This document shows positions 23,049-32,683 of a stretch of DNA of 64,000 nt, one piece after another (the first letter of the stretch is position 1; the number at the start of each line of letters is the position of its first letter). Origin of the DNA: Clostridia bacterium (GTDB lineage Bacteria > Bacillota > Clostridia > Oscillospirales > Acutalibacteraceae). Made by a program: the position numbers and the translations under genes. The stretch covers positions 62,001 to 126,000 of the forward strand of contig JAFRQM010000011.1 of assembly GCA_017428625.1 (NCBI GenBank), written 5' to 3'. The notes beneath the pieces are model-generated. The model worked only from the letters and a program-made list of their open reading frames with translations. It searched no databases and was not told where the DNA came from.

Positions 23049-25037
23049 ATGCCAAAAAAACCCGAATATAATAATGAAAGCATAAAAACATTAAAAGACG
23101 AACAGCGTGTCAGACAAAAACCCGCTGTTATTTTCGGCTCCGACGGAATCGACGGATGTCAGCATGCTGTTTTTGAAATAGTTTCCAATTCAGTTGATGA
23201 AGCAAGAGAAGGTTACGGCAATAAGATAATTGTTACAAGATACGCCGACAAATCAATTGAAGTGCAGGATTTCGGCAGAGGCATTCCCGTTGATTATAAT
23301 AATACCGAAAAAAGATATAACTGGGAACTTGTGTTCTGCGAGTTGTATGCGAGCGGCAAATATGACAACGGCGAAAACGGCAACTACGAGTTTTCACTCG
23401 GAACAAACGGTCTCGGACTTTGTGCTACTCAATATGCGTCTGAGTATATGGATGCTGAGGTTCATACCGGCGGGTTCAGATATCTTCTGCATTTCAAGCA
23501 GGGTAAACCTGTCGGTAAAATGGTTAAAGAAGAATATAATCACCGCGACACCGGCACCCGTATCAAATGGCGCCCCGACCTTGATGTTTTCACCGATATA
23601 GATGTTTCTCTTGATTATTTTCAGAATATGCTTCTTCATCAGTCGGTAGTCAATGCAGGAATCAGATTTATTCTGAAAAACCAGAACGGAAAAACATTTG
23701 ATACTTATGAATACTTTTACGAAAAAGGTATTGAAGATTATATTGTTGAAAAAGTCGGTGAGGATTCTTTGACAGCAGTTCAGGTCTGGAAAAATGAAAC
23801 CGAATGCCGCGACAGAGAAGACCTTGATTTATATAAACTTAAAACAAATATTGTCTTCACTTTTTCAAATAGGGTTCAGTTTAAAGAGTATTATCACAAT
23901 TCAAGTTTTCTCGAAAACGGCGGTTCACCTGAAAAAGCAGTCAGAAACGCCTTCGTTTCACAGATTGATTCATTTCTCAAATCAAGCGGCAAATATCTGA
24001 AATCAGATTCAAAAATAACTTTTCAGGATATTGAAGACTGTCTCGTTATTGTTATTTCTTCATTTTCCACATTTACTTCTTATGAGAACCAGACTAAAAA
24101 ATCAATCAGCAACAAAGGCATTCAGGACGCAATGACTGCGTTTATCAAACACCAGCTTGAGATTTATTTTATTGAAAACCCTCTTGATGCGGATAAGATT
24201 TCCACTCAGGTTCTTATAAATATGCGTTCACGTGTCAAAGCCGAAAAAACAAGGCTCGGCACTAAAGAATCACTGATTCAGAATGTTAATAACCTAACAA
24301 ACAGAATACAGAAATTTGTAGATTGCCGCAGTAAAGATGTTTCTGTTCGCGAATTGTTTATTGTTGAGGGCGATTCGGCAAAAGGCGCCTGCGTTCAATC
24401 CAGAAACGCTGAATTTCAGGCTGTAATGCCTATAAGGGGCAAGATTCTTAACTGCCTGAAATTCGATTATGACCGCATTTTTAAAAGTGATATTATTATA
24501 GATCTCATTAAAGTAATCGGCTGTGGTGTGGAAGTTCAGACAAAGCCGAAATCCGGAAAAGACCTTGTTTCGTTTAATCTCGATTTACTGCGTTGGAATA
24601 AAATCATTATTTGCACCGATGCCGATGTCGACGGCTTTCACATCAGAACTCTTGTGCTCACAATGATTTATCGTCTTATGCCGACTCTTATTTATGAAGG
24701 CAAAGTGTTTATTGCCGAATCACCTCTATATGAAATTACCAGCGGTGATGAAACCTGGTTTGCATATTCTGAAAAAGAGAAAGCAGATGTTCTTGCAAAA
24801 ATAGGCGATGGTAAATATAACATTCAGCGTTCTAAAGGTCTTGGTGAAAACGACCCCGAAATGATGAGCCTTACCACTATGAATCCGGCGACAAGAAGGC
24901 TTATTAAAGTAAGCCCATCTGAGGCTGAACTCACAAGTTATAAATTCGACCTTCTGCTTGGCGACAACCTTGCAGACCGCAAAGATTATATAGCGCAAAA
25001 CGGTTATAAATATTTAGACCTGACCGATGTTTCATAA
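23049..25037 (+). CDS. Divergent type IIA topoisomerase B subunit (ParE/GyrB-like)
   Basis: 662 residues. The GHKL ATPase comes first (E43 to N47 in FEIVSNSVDEA, DFGRGIPVD, GTNGLGLCATQYAS in place of the usual GLHGVG), then a transducer, then the TOPRIM domain (EGDSAKG at about 439, PIRGKILN, TDADVDGFHIRTL at about 523, QRSKGLGE). The usual forms are EGDSAGG, TDADVDGAHIRTL and QRYKGLGEM, so each motif departs a little while the metal-binding acidic residues remain. It forms a two-gene operon with the A subunit, 12 bases downstream. It probably is a second ATP-dependent topoisomerase beside gyrase, most likely for decatenation. Confidence 0.88.
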   Translation: MPKKPEYNNESIKTLKDEQRVRQKPAVIFGSDGIDGCQHAVFEIVSNSVDEAREGYGNKIIVTRYADKSIEVQDFGRGIPVDYNNTEKRYNWELVFCELYASGKYDNGENGNYEFSLGTNGLGLCATQYASEYMDAEVHTGGFRYLLHFKQGKPVGKMVKEEYNHRDTGTRIKWRPDLDVFTDIDVSLDYFQNMLLHQSVVNAGIRFILKNQNGKTFDTYEYFYEKGIEDYIVEKVGEDSLTAVQVWKNETECRDREDLDLYKLKTNIVFTFSNRVQFKEYYHNSSFLENGGSPEKAVRNAFVSQIDSFLKSSGKYLKSDSKITFQDIEDCLVIVISSFSTFTSYENQTKKSISNKGIQDAMTAFIKHQLEIYFIENPLDADKISTQVLINMRSRVKAEKTRLGTKESLIQNVNNLTNRIQKFVDCRSKDVSVRELFIVEGDSAKGACVQSRNAEFQAVMPIRGKILNCLKFDYDRIFKSDIIIDLIKVIGCGVEVQTKPKSGKDLVSFNLDLLRWNKIIICTDADVDGFHIRTLVLTMIYRLMPTLIYEGKVFIAESPLYEITSGDETWFAYSEKEKADVLAKIGDGKYNIQRSKGLGENDPEMMSLTTMNPATRRLIKVSPSEAELTSYKFDLLLGDNLADRKDYIAQNGYKYLDLTDVS

Positions 25038-25049
25038 CGGAGAATAGAT

Positions 25050-27296
25050 ATGGCAAAAAAATCCGCTAAAAAAGATAATATTTCTGCTTTAAAACCTATC
25101 GATGATAAAACTCATATTTTAGGCGCGGGCGAAGTTGTTAATCAGGAGATTGTCAACACTCTTGAATTAAACTTTATGCCTTATGCCATGAGCGTAATTA
25201 TGTCGCGCGCAATACCTGAAATAGACGGTTTCAAGCCTGCTCACCGTAAGATTCTTTATATGATGTATAAAATGGATCTGCTTAATTCCGGCAGAGCGAA
25301 ATCCGCTAAAATCGTAGGTCAGGTTATGCAACTGAACCCTCACGGCGATGCGGCGATTTATGACACAATGGTTCGTCTTTCAAAAGGTTATGAAGCGCTT
25401 CTTTACCCTTATGTTGACTCAAAAGGCAACTTCGGTAAAGCATATTCACGCGATATGATGTGGGCTGCGTCAAGATATACCGAGGCAAAACTTGAAAAGA
25501 TATGCAAAGAACTTTTCAAAGATATTGCAAAAGACACCGTTGATATGGTTGACAATTTTGACAACACCATGAAAGAACCCGCGCTCTTGCCCGTTTCATT
25601 CCCGACTGTTCTGATAAACGCCAACACCGGTATTGCTGCCGGTATGGCAAGTTCAATATGTTCGTTTAATCTCGAAGAAGTGTGCAAAACTACAATTGAA
25701 CTTCTTAAAAGCAAAAACCACGATGTAACAGAGACTCTTCTCGCGCCGGATTTTGCAGGCGGCGGTTTGCTTGTTTATGACCGTGAAGCAATGGAAGAGA
25801 TATACAGAACGGGCAGGGGAGGCTTCAAAGTCCGCGCAAGGTATTCGTTTGACAAAGCAAACAGTTGCATAGAAATAACCGAGATTCCTCCTACAACATC
25901 AATAGAAGCGATTATTGATAAAGTTATAGAAAAAGTAAAATCAGGTTCTTTTAAAGAAATCAATGATATCCGTGATGAAACCGACCTGGGCGGTCTTAAA
26001 ATCACTGTTGATGTAAAACGCGGAACAGACCCAGACAAACTGATGCGTAAACTTTACGCAAGCACTCCTCTTCAGGACACATTTTCCTGCAACTTCAACA
26101 TTCTTGTAAACGGCGTTACAAAAGTAATGGGCGTCAAAGAAATCCTGCTTGAGTGGATTGATTTCCGAACCGAATGTGTCAGAAGAAGAACTCTTTTTGA
26201 TCTTAACAGAGCAAAAGACAGACTACATCTTCTTCGCGGTCTTGAAAAAATACTGGTTGATATAGACAAGGCAATCAGAATTATACGCAGCACAGAAGAA
26301 GAAGCCGAAGTTGTTCCCAATCTTATGATTGGTTTCAGAATTGATAAAATTCAGGCCGAGTATGTCGCTGAGATTAAACTCCGGCATTTGAATAAGGAAT
26401 ATATATTAAAAAGACTGCAGGATATTAATAATCTCGAAATTGCAATAAAAGATTTGCAGGAAACACTTGATAATCCTAAAAAAATCAAACAGATTATTGC
26501 TTATGAACTTAAAGAAGTAATCAAAAAATACGCAAAAGAACGCAAAACAGAGATTATTTATTCAACCGATATTGTTGAAGATGAAGAAGTGGAAGAAACT
26601 GTTCCGGATTACCCTGTTACTCTTTTCTTCACAAAAGAAGGCTATTTCAAAAAAATTACACCTCAGTCTTTGCGAATGAGTAATGTTCACAAGTTAAAAG
26701 AAGGCGATGATATTCTTTTAACTGTTGAATCATCCAATAGTAAAGAGCTTCTGTTCTTTACCAACAAATACCAGGTTTATAAATCGAGAGTTTCTGATTT
26801 TGCTGATACAAAAGCGAGCGTTTTCGGTGATTATGTTGCAGCAAAACTCGAAATGGAACCTGATGAAACAGCTGTTTATATGGCAGTGACAGATAAATAC
26901 AACGGTTGTATGATGTTCTTCTTCGAAAACGGTAAGGCAGCAAAAGTTGATATGTCTGCTTATGAGACGAAGACCAAACGCAAAAAGTTAATTAAGGCAT
27001 TTTCAGATAAATCACCTGTTGTTTCTTTTGTTCATCTTGAAGAAGACAAAGAACTGGTGCTTACATCAAGCGCAGGAAGAATCCTTCTGATAAACACTGC
27101 GGTCATTCTTTCCAAAACAACAAAAGATACTGTCGGTGTTTCGGTTATGACACTCAAAAAAGGTCAGAAATTATTCGGTGTCAGAGAATATGTTGAAGGC
27201 GAGTTTGTAAAACCATACCGCTATAAGTCAAAGAATCTTCCTGCTGCCGGTGCTTTATTAAGTGCTGAAGACAGCGGAGAACAGCTTACTCTTTGA
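25050..27296 (+). CDS. Divergent type IIA topoisomerase A subunit (ParC/GyrA-like)
   Basis: 748 residues. The breakage-reunion domain contains YAMSVIMSRAIPEIDGFKPAHRKILY and the catalytic Tyr143 in AASRYTEAKL. The quinolone-pocket region reads NPHGDAAIYD, with Ala101 at the position of the usual Ser83 of E. coli GyrA. The C-terminal half (about 515-730) carries beta-pinwheel-like blades (VTLFFTKEGYFKKI, LLFFTNKYQVYKS, MMFFFENGKAAKVD) but no GyrA box, which argues for ParC-like decatenation instead of gyrase supercoiling. It follows the B subunit closely and shares its operon. Confidence 0.88.
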   Translation: MAKKSAKKDNISALKPIDDKTHILGAGEVVNQEIVNTLELNFMPYAMSVIMSRAIPEIDGFKPAHRKILYMMYKMDLLNSGRAKSAKIVGQVMQLNPHGDAAIYDTMVRLSKGYEALLYPYVDSKGNFGKAYSRDMMWAASRYTEAKLEKICKELFKDIAKDTVDMVDNFDNTMKEPALLPVSFPTVLINANTGIAAGMASSICSFNLEEVCKTTIELLKSKNHDVTETLLAPDFAGGGLLVYDREAMEEIYRTGRGGFKVRARYSFDKANSCIEITEIPPTTSIEAIIDKVIEKVKSGSFKEINDIRDETDLGGLKITVDVKRGTDPDKLMRKLYASTPLQDTFSCNFNILVNGVTKVMGVKEILLEWIDFRTECVRRRTLFDLNRAKDRLHLLRGLEKILVDIDKAIRIIRSTEEEAEVVPNLMIGFRIDKIQAEYVAEIKLRHLNKEYILKRLQDINNLEIAIKDLQETLDNPKKIKQIIAYELKEVIKKYAKERKTEIIYSTDIVEDEEVEETVPDYPVTLFFTKEGYFKKITPQSLRMSNVHKLKEGDDILLTVESSNSKELLFFTNKYQVYKSRVSDFADTKASVFGDYVAAKLEMEPDETAVYMAVTDKYNGCMMFFFENGKAAKVDMSAYETKTKRKKLIKAFSDKSPVVSFVHLEEDKELVLTSSAGRILLINTAVILSKTTKDTVGVSVMTLKKGQKLFGVREYVEGEFVKPYRYKSKNLPAAGALLSAEDSGEQLTL

Positions 27297-27313
27297 TTTT
27301 TTCAAAAAAATAC

Positions 27314-27342
27314 TTGCATTTATTATTGTTATATGCTAAAAT
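27314..27342 (+). promoter_or_regulatory. Extended -10 promoter of secG
   Basis: TTGCAT at 27314-27319 and TAAAAT at 27337-27342, 17-base spacer, with TGC before the -10. Confidence 0.75.
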
Positions 27343-27380
27343 CCCATAGCATAGAAAATTATTTACGGAGGAATATATAA

Positions 27381-27629
27381 ATGAGTTGGTATAATATAAT
27401 TATCGGTGTGGTAATTATTCTTGTTTCAATAAGTGCTGTTATTATTGTTCTTATGCAGGAAAGCCGAACAGCAGGTCTTTCAGGCGCTATAGCCGGCGGC
27501 GCAGACACATTTCTCGGCAAAAACAAAGGCAGATCTGTTGAAGACAAACTTGTAAAAATTACAAAGTATTTAACAATTGCGTTTTTCACACTCGCTCTTA
27601 TTTCAACACTTATTGTTCTGTTTTTCTGA
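27381..27629 (+). CDS. secG: Preprotein translocase subunit SecG
   Basis: 82 residues with two membrane helices (about 3-24 and 60-80) joined by a Gly-rich loop with the SecG pattern LMQESRTAGLSGAIAGGADTFLGKNKG. SecG assists the SecYE channel during protein export. The start follows ACGGAGG. It has its own promoter and terminator; rnr and smpB, often next to it, are not here. Confidence 0.93.
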   Translation: MSWYNIIIGVVIILVSISAVIIVLMQESRTAGLSGAIAGGADTFLGKNKGRSVEDKLVKITKYLTIAFFTLALISTLIVLFF

Positions 27630-27642
27630 GTTTATAAAAAAT

Positions 27643-27676
27643 CAGGCAGGTGATTTATATCGCCTGTCTTTTTTTA
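27643..27676 (+). terminator. Strong terminator after secG
   Basis: An 11-bp stem (27644-27654 with 27659-27669, with two G-T pairs) and a run of seven T. Confidence 0.92.
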
Positions 27677-27677
27677 C

Positions 27678-27706
27678 TTGAATAATTATAAAAAATAATA
27701 TAAAAT
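27678..27706 (+). promoter_or_regulatory. Sigma-A promoter of the penicillin-binding protein gene
   Basis: TTGAAT at 27678-27683 and TAAAAT at 27701-27706, 17-base spacer, 45 bases before the start codon. Confidence 0.6.
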
Positions 27707-27751
27707 ATTATTGTTAAATAAAATGTATATTTTTTTCGGAGGCATCTTCGG

Positions 27752-29935
27752 ATGAAAAAAAAGAAAAAAGATAAAAAAAATAAAAAGCACAATAAGTTTT
27801 TTACTGCCTTTTGGGCTGTAGTTTGCATTTGCTTTTTTACTGTAGTGGCCATTGCCGCATTTGTGCTTGTTAATGTGTTTATGAAGGTTAACGGTGATGT
27901 CATCGTTGACCTTAATGACTATACCAAAAACCAAAATCAGACTTCTTTTATATATACTTATGAGGATGATGATCCAAGCCGTGTCAAAGAATTGTTAAGA
28001 CTTCACGCAGAAGAAAACAGAATCTGGGTTGACCTTGACAAAATATCCGTATATTTGCAGGATTGTTTTGTAGGTCTTGAAGACAAACGTTTTTATCTCC
28101 ATCACGGCGTTGACTGGATAAGAACAATCGGTTCTGCAAAATATAAATTCAGTCAAGGCGGTTCAACCATTACTCAGCAGTTAATCAAAAACATTACAAA
28201 TGAAAAAGATGTTACGGTTGTCCGCAAATTCAATGAGATTGTTTCTGCTCTGAACCTTGAAAAGAATTACGATAAAAAGCCGATTCTTGAGGCATATCTT
28301 AACACTGTTTATCTGGGCAGCGGGTGTTACGGCGTTAAAACGGCAGCCGAAAAATACTTCGGAAAAGATGTCAGCGAACTTAATCTTGCTGAATCTGCCT
28401 GTATTGCCGTTATAACCAAAGCCCCATACGGTTATAATCCTTTATATAACAGAGACGCCAACAGAGAAAGGCAGCTTTACTGCCTTCGCAGTATGCTTGA
28501 ACAAGGTCTTATTTCTCAACAGGAATATGATGATGCCGTCAATTATCATCTTGTTTTCACAACCGATGATGATTTTGTTCCGTCAGCAGAGTATCTTGCT
28601 CAGCAGGAAAAGGAAGAAAAAGAAGAAAAAGACGAATATTGGAGTTATTATATCGACTTCGTTATTCAAAGCGTTATTGATGACTTGATGGATCAGTATG
28701 ATTATTCAGAACTTCAGGCAAGCAACAAGATTTATTACGGCGGTTTAAAGATTTATGCCGCTGTTGACCTTGATATTCAGGCTGACCTTGAATACATTTT
28801 TGAAAACAGAATCGGCTTTGACAACAATGAGATTCAAGGCGCTATGACTGTTATGAACTACACCGGCAGAGTTATGGGAATCGTAGGCGGCGCCGGCAAA
28901 AAGACTACCAACCGAGGTCTTAATATTGCATCATCCGCTTACAGACAGCCGGGTTCAACAATTAAACCTATTTCAACATATGCTCCACTTTTTGACCTTA
29001 ATGAGATTACCTGGTCAACAAAAGTCAAAGACTATGCCTTTGCATATAACGGCTCTATGTGGCCTCATAATGTTGACAAAACTCTCGGTTCAGGCGCTAA
29101 TGTAACAATTCAGTATGCTGTTCAGGAGTCAAAAAACACCGTTCCCGCAAGACTAATAAAAGACACTTTGACCATCGACAAATCCTACGATTACCTTGAA
29201 AATCACTTTATGCTGTCTCACCTTGACAGTTTGCATGACAAGGATTTAGGTCCTCTTGCAACAGGTTCGCTTACTTATGGCGCCAGCACACTTGAAATGT
29301 GCGCTGCTTACGCAACATTCGGCAACGGCGGCAAATATTATAAACCGTATTCATATTATAAAGTTACCAACAGCAGCGGAACAGAAACAATTCTTGACAA
29401 CACAAATCCTCAGTTTACACAGGCAATCAGCGAAGAAGCATCCGATATTATGTGCGAAATTCTTCAGACTGTCAACACAAGTTGGTATGGCTCTGCGCCC
29501 AGTGTAAGACAGTTCCCGATTTTTGCAAAAACCGGAACAACATCAGATGAAAAAGACAGATGGTTCTGTGCAGGCACACCTTATTATGTAGGTGCCGTAT
29601 GGTATGGATACAGCCAGAACCCAAGACCTATAAACGCTTCAATAAATCCGGCTGGAACAATTTTCTTTAATGTTTTCGACAGAATCCACCGTGGACTTGA
29701 CACAAATGTCGCTTTTCCGAAAAGCGCAAATGTTACCGAAGCGTATTATTGCACTTATTCCGGAAATCTTGCTTCATCGCGTTGTTACTCGACTGCAAAA
29801 GGCTGGTACAGCAAAGACAATATGCCGGATTATTGTATGAGCAGTCATTCCGGTCAGAAAACAAATAATAATTCCGACAATTCTGGAAATAACAACCAAT
29901 CCGGTTTCAGTATAAGCGATTTACTTCCATTTTAA
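27752..29935 (+). CDS. Class A penicillin-binding protein (PBP1A-type)
   Basis: 727 residues. A Lys-rich start (KKKKKDKKNKKHNKF) and one membrane helix (about 15-45) precede a GT51 glycosyltransferase (about 100-270: GLEDKRFYLHHGVDW with catalytic Glu, GGSTITQQLIKN, EAYLNTVYLGSGCYGV), then a transpeptidase (about 360-640: the Ser-x-x-Lys in PGSTIKPIS, SKN in QESKNT, and KTG in FAKTGTTSDEKDRWF). It polymerises and crosslinks peptidoglycan outside the membrane. A short Asn/Ser-rich tail ends the protein. It is monocistronic with a strong terminator. Confidence 0.95.
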   Translation: MKKKKKDKKNKKHNKFFTAFWAVVCICFFTVVAIAAFVLVNVFMKVNGDVIVDLNDYTKNQNQTSFIYTYEDDDPSRVKELLRLHAEENRIWVDLDKISVYLQDCFVGLEDKRFYLHHGVDWIRTIGSAKYKFSQGGSTITQQLIKNITNEKDVTVVRKFNEIVSALNLEKNYDKKPILEAYLNTVYLGSGCYGVKTAAEKYFGKDVSELNLAESACIAVITKAPYGYNPLYNRDANRERQLYCLRSMLEQGLISQQEYDDAVNYHLVFTTDDDFVPSAEYLAQQEKEEKEEKDEYWSYYIDFVIQSVIDDLMDQYDYSELQASNKIYYGGLKIYAAVDLDIQADLEYIFENRIGFDNNEIQGAMTVMNYTGRVMGIVGGAGKKTTNRGLNIASSAYRQPGSTIKPISTYAPLFDLNEITWSTKVKDYAFAYNGSMWPHNVDKTLGSGANVTIQYAVQESKNTVPARLIKDTLTIDKSYDYLENHFMLSHLDSLHDKDLGPLATGSLTYGASTLEMCAAYATFGNGGKYYKPYSYYKVTNSSGTETILDNTNPQFTQAISEEASDIMCEILQTVNTSWYGSAPSVRQFPIFAKTGTTSDEKDRWFCAGTPYYVGAVWYGYSQNPRPINASINPAGTIFFNVFDRIHRGLDTNVAFPKSANVTEAYYCTYSGNLASSRCYSTAKGWYSKDNMPDYCMSSHSGQKTNNNSDNSGNNNQSGFSISDLLPF

Positions 29936-29937
29936 AT

Positions 29938-29970
29938 TAAAAAGCTGCGGCTTTTCCGCAGCTTTTTTTA
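29938..29970 (+). terminator. Terminator after the penicillin-binding protein
   Basis: AAAGCTGCGG and CCGCAGCTTT form a perfect stem with a CTTTT loop, followed by T residues. Confidence 0.93.
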
Positions 29971-29987
29971 GAAGGGCAGGGGAATGA

Positions 29988-30416
29988 ATGATTTTTTTAG
30001 CTGTTGATTACGGTGATGTCAGAACAGGCATTGCCGTTTGTGATAAATTTGAAATTCTTGCTTCGCCCGTATGTGTTATTGAAGAAAAAGACGCTTTTGT
30101 TCTCGCAGAAAGAATCAGTGAAATTGCATCTGAACGAAATGCTGAAGCAATTGTTATAGGTCTTCCTAAAAATATGGATTCATCAGAGGGCTTTCGAGCA
30201 CAGCAATGTAAAGATTTTGCCGATATACTTGCTGATAAAAGCGGACTGACTGTTGATTTTCAGGATGAACGCCTTACAACTGTCAGCGCACATAACGCTT
30301 TGAGCACGATAAATGTCCGCGGTAAAAAAAGAAAAGCCGTAGTTGACACAGTTTCGGCTGTTATAATTTTACAGGATTACCTTGAAAAGCGCAAAAACAC
30401 CGAAAACCGGGAGTGA
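29988..30416 (+). CDS. ruvX: RuvX/YqgF-family RNase H-like nuclease
   Basis: 142 residues of the RNase H fold: MIFLAVDYGDVRTGIAVCD (catalytic Asp7), IVIGLPKNMD, and DERLTTVSAHNAL. This family is annotated as Holliday-junction resolvase and also processes the 5' end of 16S rRNA. The normal genus DYG.. motif and length are intact. It starts 17 bases after the terminator region and overlaps no neighbour; radA starts four bases after its stop, so the two form a small operon. Confidence 0.92.
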   Translation: MIFLAVDYGDVRTGIAVCDKFEILASPVCVIEEKDAFVLAERISEIASERNAEAIVIGLPKNMDSSEGFRAQQCKDFADILADKSGLTVDFQDERLTTVSAHNALSTINVRGKKRKAVVDTVSAVIILQDYLEKRKNTENRE

Positions 30417-30420
30417 GATT

Positions 30421-31782
30421 ATGGCATCAAAAATCAAAACAGTATATATATGCAGCCAATGCGGATATGAAAGTGCAAAATGGTTCGGTCAATGCCCCGG
30501 TTGCGGTGAATGGAACACTATGACAGAAGAAATTAAGTCAACTTCTTCAAAACAGTCTTCGCCGACTCACATTTCTGTTGCAAACGCATTAAGAATAAAT
30601 GAAATTACCGCCGATGAACACATCCGATACAAAACCGGATTCAAAGAACTTGACCGTGTTCTCGGCGGAGGACTTGTCAGCGGTTCACTTGTTTTGCTCA
30701 GCGGCGACCCCGGAATCGGTAAATCCACAATTTTACTGCAAATCTGTCAGAGCCTCGGAATTAATCATAAAATACTGTATGTCACCGGTGAAGAATCCGC
30801 CCAGCAGATAAAACTGCGCGCTAAAAGGCTTAATGTTTCATCAGATAATCTGTTTATAATGTGCGAAAACAATGTTCAGAGCATTATTGAATATGTATCT
30901 GCAAATAAGCCGGATATTATGTTCATTGACTCTATTCAGACTATGACCATAGATGAAATTAATTCATCAGCAGGAAGCGTAACTCAGATAAGAGAATCGA
31001 CTTCTGCGTTTATGCGTTGCTCAAAGTCTCTTAACATTCCCACAATTATAGTCGGTCATGTCAATAAAGACGGTAACATAGCCGGCCCGAAAGTTCTTGA
31101 ACATATTGTTGACTGCGTTTTATATTTTGAAGGTGAAAGACATCTTTCATACAGAATACTTCGGGCTGTTAAAAACAGATACGGTTCAACCAACGAAATT
31201 GGTGTTTTCGAAATGACAGACAACGGTCTGTCGGAAGTTGAGAATCCATCACTTATGCTGATTTCAGGCAAACCGAAAAACACATCCGGAAGCTGTATAA
31301 CTTGTGTAATGGAAGGCAGCAGACCGATTTTAGCCGAAGTTCAGGGTCTTGTTTCAGCGTCAGGTTACGGCAACCCACGAAGAATGAGCAACGGTTTTGA
31401 TTATAACAGAATGGCGATGATTTTAGCAGTTCTCGAAAAAAGAGCCGGCTTTTTTTTCGGAAATACTGACGCTTATATAAATATCATAGGCGGTCTTAAA
31501 GTTGAAGAACCAGCGTCAGATTTATCTGTTGCTATAGCTCTTATTTCAAGCCTGAAAGATACTCCGGTTAATGATGAAACAATTGTGTTCGGCGAACTCG
31601 GATTAGGCGGAGAACTGCGTTCAATAACCTGCTGCGAGCAAAGGATAAAAGAAGCAGAAAGGCTTGGTTTCAAACGCTGTATAATACCATATCAGAACCT
31701 GAAAAGACTTTCAAATATCAAAGGTAATATAGATATAATCGGCGTTCGTAGTATTAATGAGGCTTTTGAAGCGTCAATATGA
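30421..31782 (+). CDS. radA: DNA repair protein RadA
   Basis: 453 residues from the ATG at 30421, behind GGGAGTGAG; the extra upstream frame overlaps ruvX. It has the N-terminal Cys4 zinc finger (CSQCGYESAKWFGQCPGCGEWN, described here by its ends at residues 9-30), a RecA-like core with Walker A GDPGIGKST, the RadA-specific KNRYGST motif, and a Lon-like C-terminal domain. RadA is a hexameric helicase that promotes branch migration in recombination. The downstream gene overlaps its stop by four bases (ATGA), so three genes share the transcript. Confidence 0.95.
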   Translation: MASKIKTVYICSQCGYESAKWFGQCPGCGEWNTMTEEIKSTSSKQSSPTHISVANALRINEITADEHIRYKTGFKELDRVLGGGLVSGSLVLLSGDPGIGKSTILLQICQSLGINHKILYVTGEESAQQIKLRAKRLNVSSDNLFIMCENNVQSIIEYVSANKPDIMFIDSIQTMTIDEINSSAGSVTQIRESTSAFMRCSKSLNIPTIIVGHVNKDGNIAGPKVLEHIVDCVLYFEGERHLSYRILRAVKNRYGSTNEIGVFEMTDNGLSEVENPSLMLISGKPKNTSGSCITCVMEGSRPILAEVQGLVSASGYGNPRRMSNGFDYNRMAMILAVLEKRAGFFFGNTDAYINIIGGLKVEEPASDLSVAIALISSLKDTPVNDETIVFGELGLGGELRSITCCEQRIKEAERLGFKRCIIPYQNLKRLSNIKGNIDIIGVRSINEAFEASI

Positions 31783-32540
31783 TATCATTTATTGAAAAAC
31801 CGAACCTGCCTCAGAATGAAGTTGAAACAGTTGCAATCAGCATAACGGCAGGGGAGGCAATTAAAGAATTAAACTCCCTTTCAATTAAAACAATTCTTAT
31901 TGAATCCGACAATAACCTGCCTGAAGGAATCAATTCTCACGCCGATTTACAGCTTTTACACCTTGAAAAAAACAAAATTATGATTCCTAAAAGCAACGAA
32001 CAATTGTTCGGAGTGTTAAATAATAAAGGATATTCAATAGAATTAACAGAAAATCTTAGTTTGGAGTATCCGGGTGATGTTTTGCTAAACGCGAAAATTG
32101 TCGGAGATTATATTATTTGTAATAAAAAGACTGTTTCACGAAAAGTTCTAGATTATTCTGAAAAAGAATCAATGAAGATTATTGATGTAAATCAAGGATA
32201 TGCCGGATGTTCAGTCTGTGTTCTTAATGAAAACGCGATAATAACCGATGATATAAGCATATTCAGAGCCGCTCAGAATTTTCTGAACGATGTCACATTA
32301 ATCAAAAAGAATACTATTCGATTAAAAAATTATAATTACGGCTTTATTGGCGGTTGCTGCGGAAAAATATCAAAAAATGAAATTGCATTTAACGGAAGTT
32401 TGATGAGCCACACAGATTATAAATTAATAGCAGATGCTCTGAACCGTAATAACATTAAAGCGGTTGAACTCCATAATGGCATTCTCGAAGATATCGGCGG
32501 AATCCTTCCTCTTACAGAAAAACAGCATTTTCAACCATAA
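31779..32540 (+). CDS. DUF6873-type protein with predicted GME (arginine deiminase-like) fold
   Basis: 253 residues, not a well-known enzyme. It resembles the family I remember as DUF6873, described as a guanidino-group modifying enzyme fold. Segments supporting that are HADLQLLH, QGYAGCSVCVLNENAIITDDIS, FIGGCCGKIS and the C-terminal GILEDIGGILPLTE, spaced like the repeated beta-beta-alpha-beta modules of that fold. A catalytic Cys-His-acid set is possible but I cannot assign it. The start overlaps the radA stop (ATGA), so its product may be linked to DNA repair or may simply share the promoter. Function unknown. Confidence 0.6.
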   Translation: MISFIEKPNLPQNEVETVAISITAGEAIKELNSLSIKTILIESDNNLPEGINSHADLQLLHLEKNKIMIPKSNEQLFGVLNNKGYSIELTENLSLEYPGDVLLNAKIVGDYIICNKKTVSRKVLDYSEKESMKIIDVNQGYAGCSVCVLNENAIITDDISIFRAAQNFLNDVTLIKKNTIRLKNYNYGFIGGCCGKISKNEIAFNGSLMSHTDYKLIADALNRNNIKAVELHNGILEDIGGILPLTEKQHFQP

Positions 32541-32563
32541 AATAGAAAAAACGCTCCCCTAAC

Positions 32564-32605
32564 TTATACAAAACATTTATTTTGTATAATTTTTAATATT
32601 TTTTT
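32564..32605 (+). terminator. AT-rich hairpin terminator after the radA operon
   Basis: TTATACAAAA (32564-32573) and TTTTGTATAA (32580-32589) form a 10-bp stem with a CATTTA loop, followed by T-rich sequence. Confidence 0.7.
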
Positions 32606-32683
32606 TATGGGCTAATAACTTGATTTATATTTCAATATTTCAGTCCCCTGTTTATTTATCTTTTATTTTTAAAGGTTATAACT

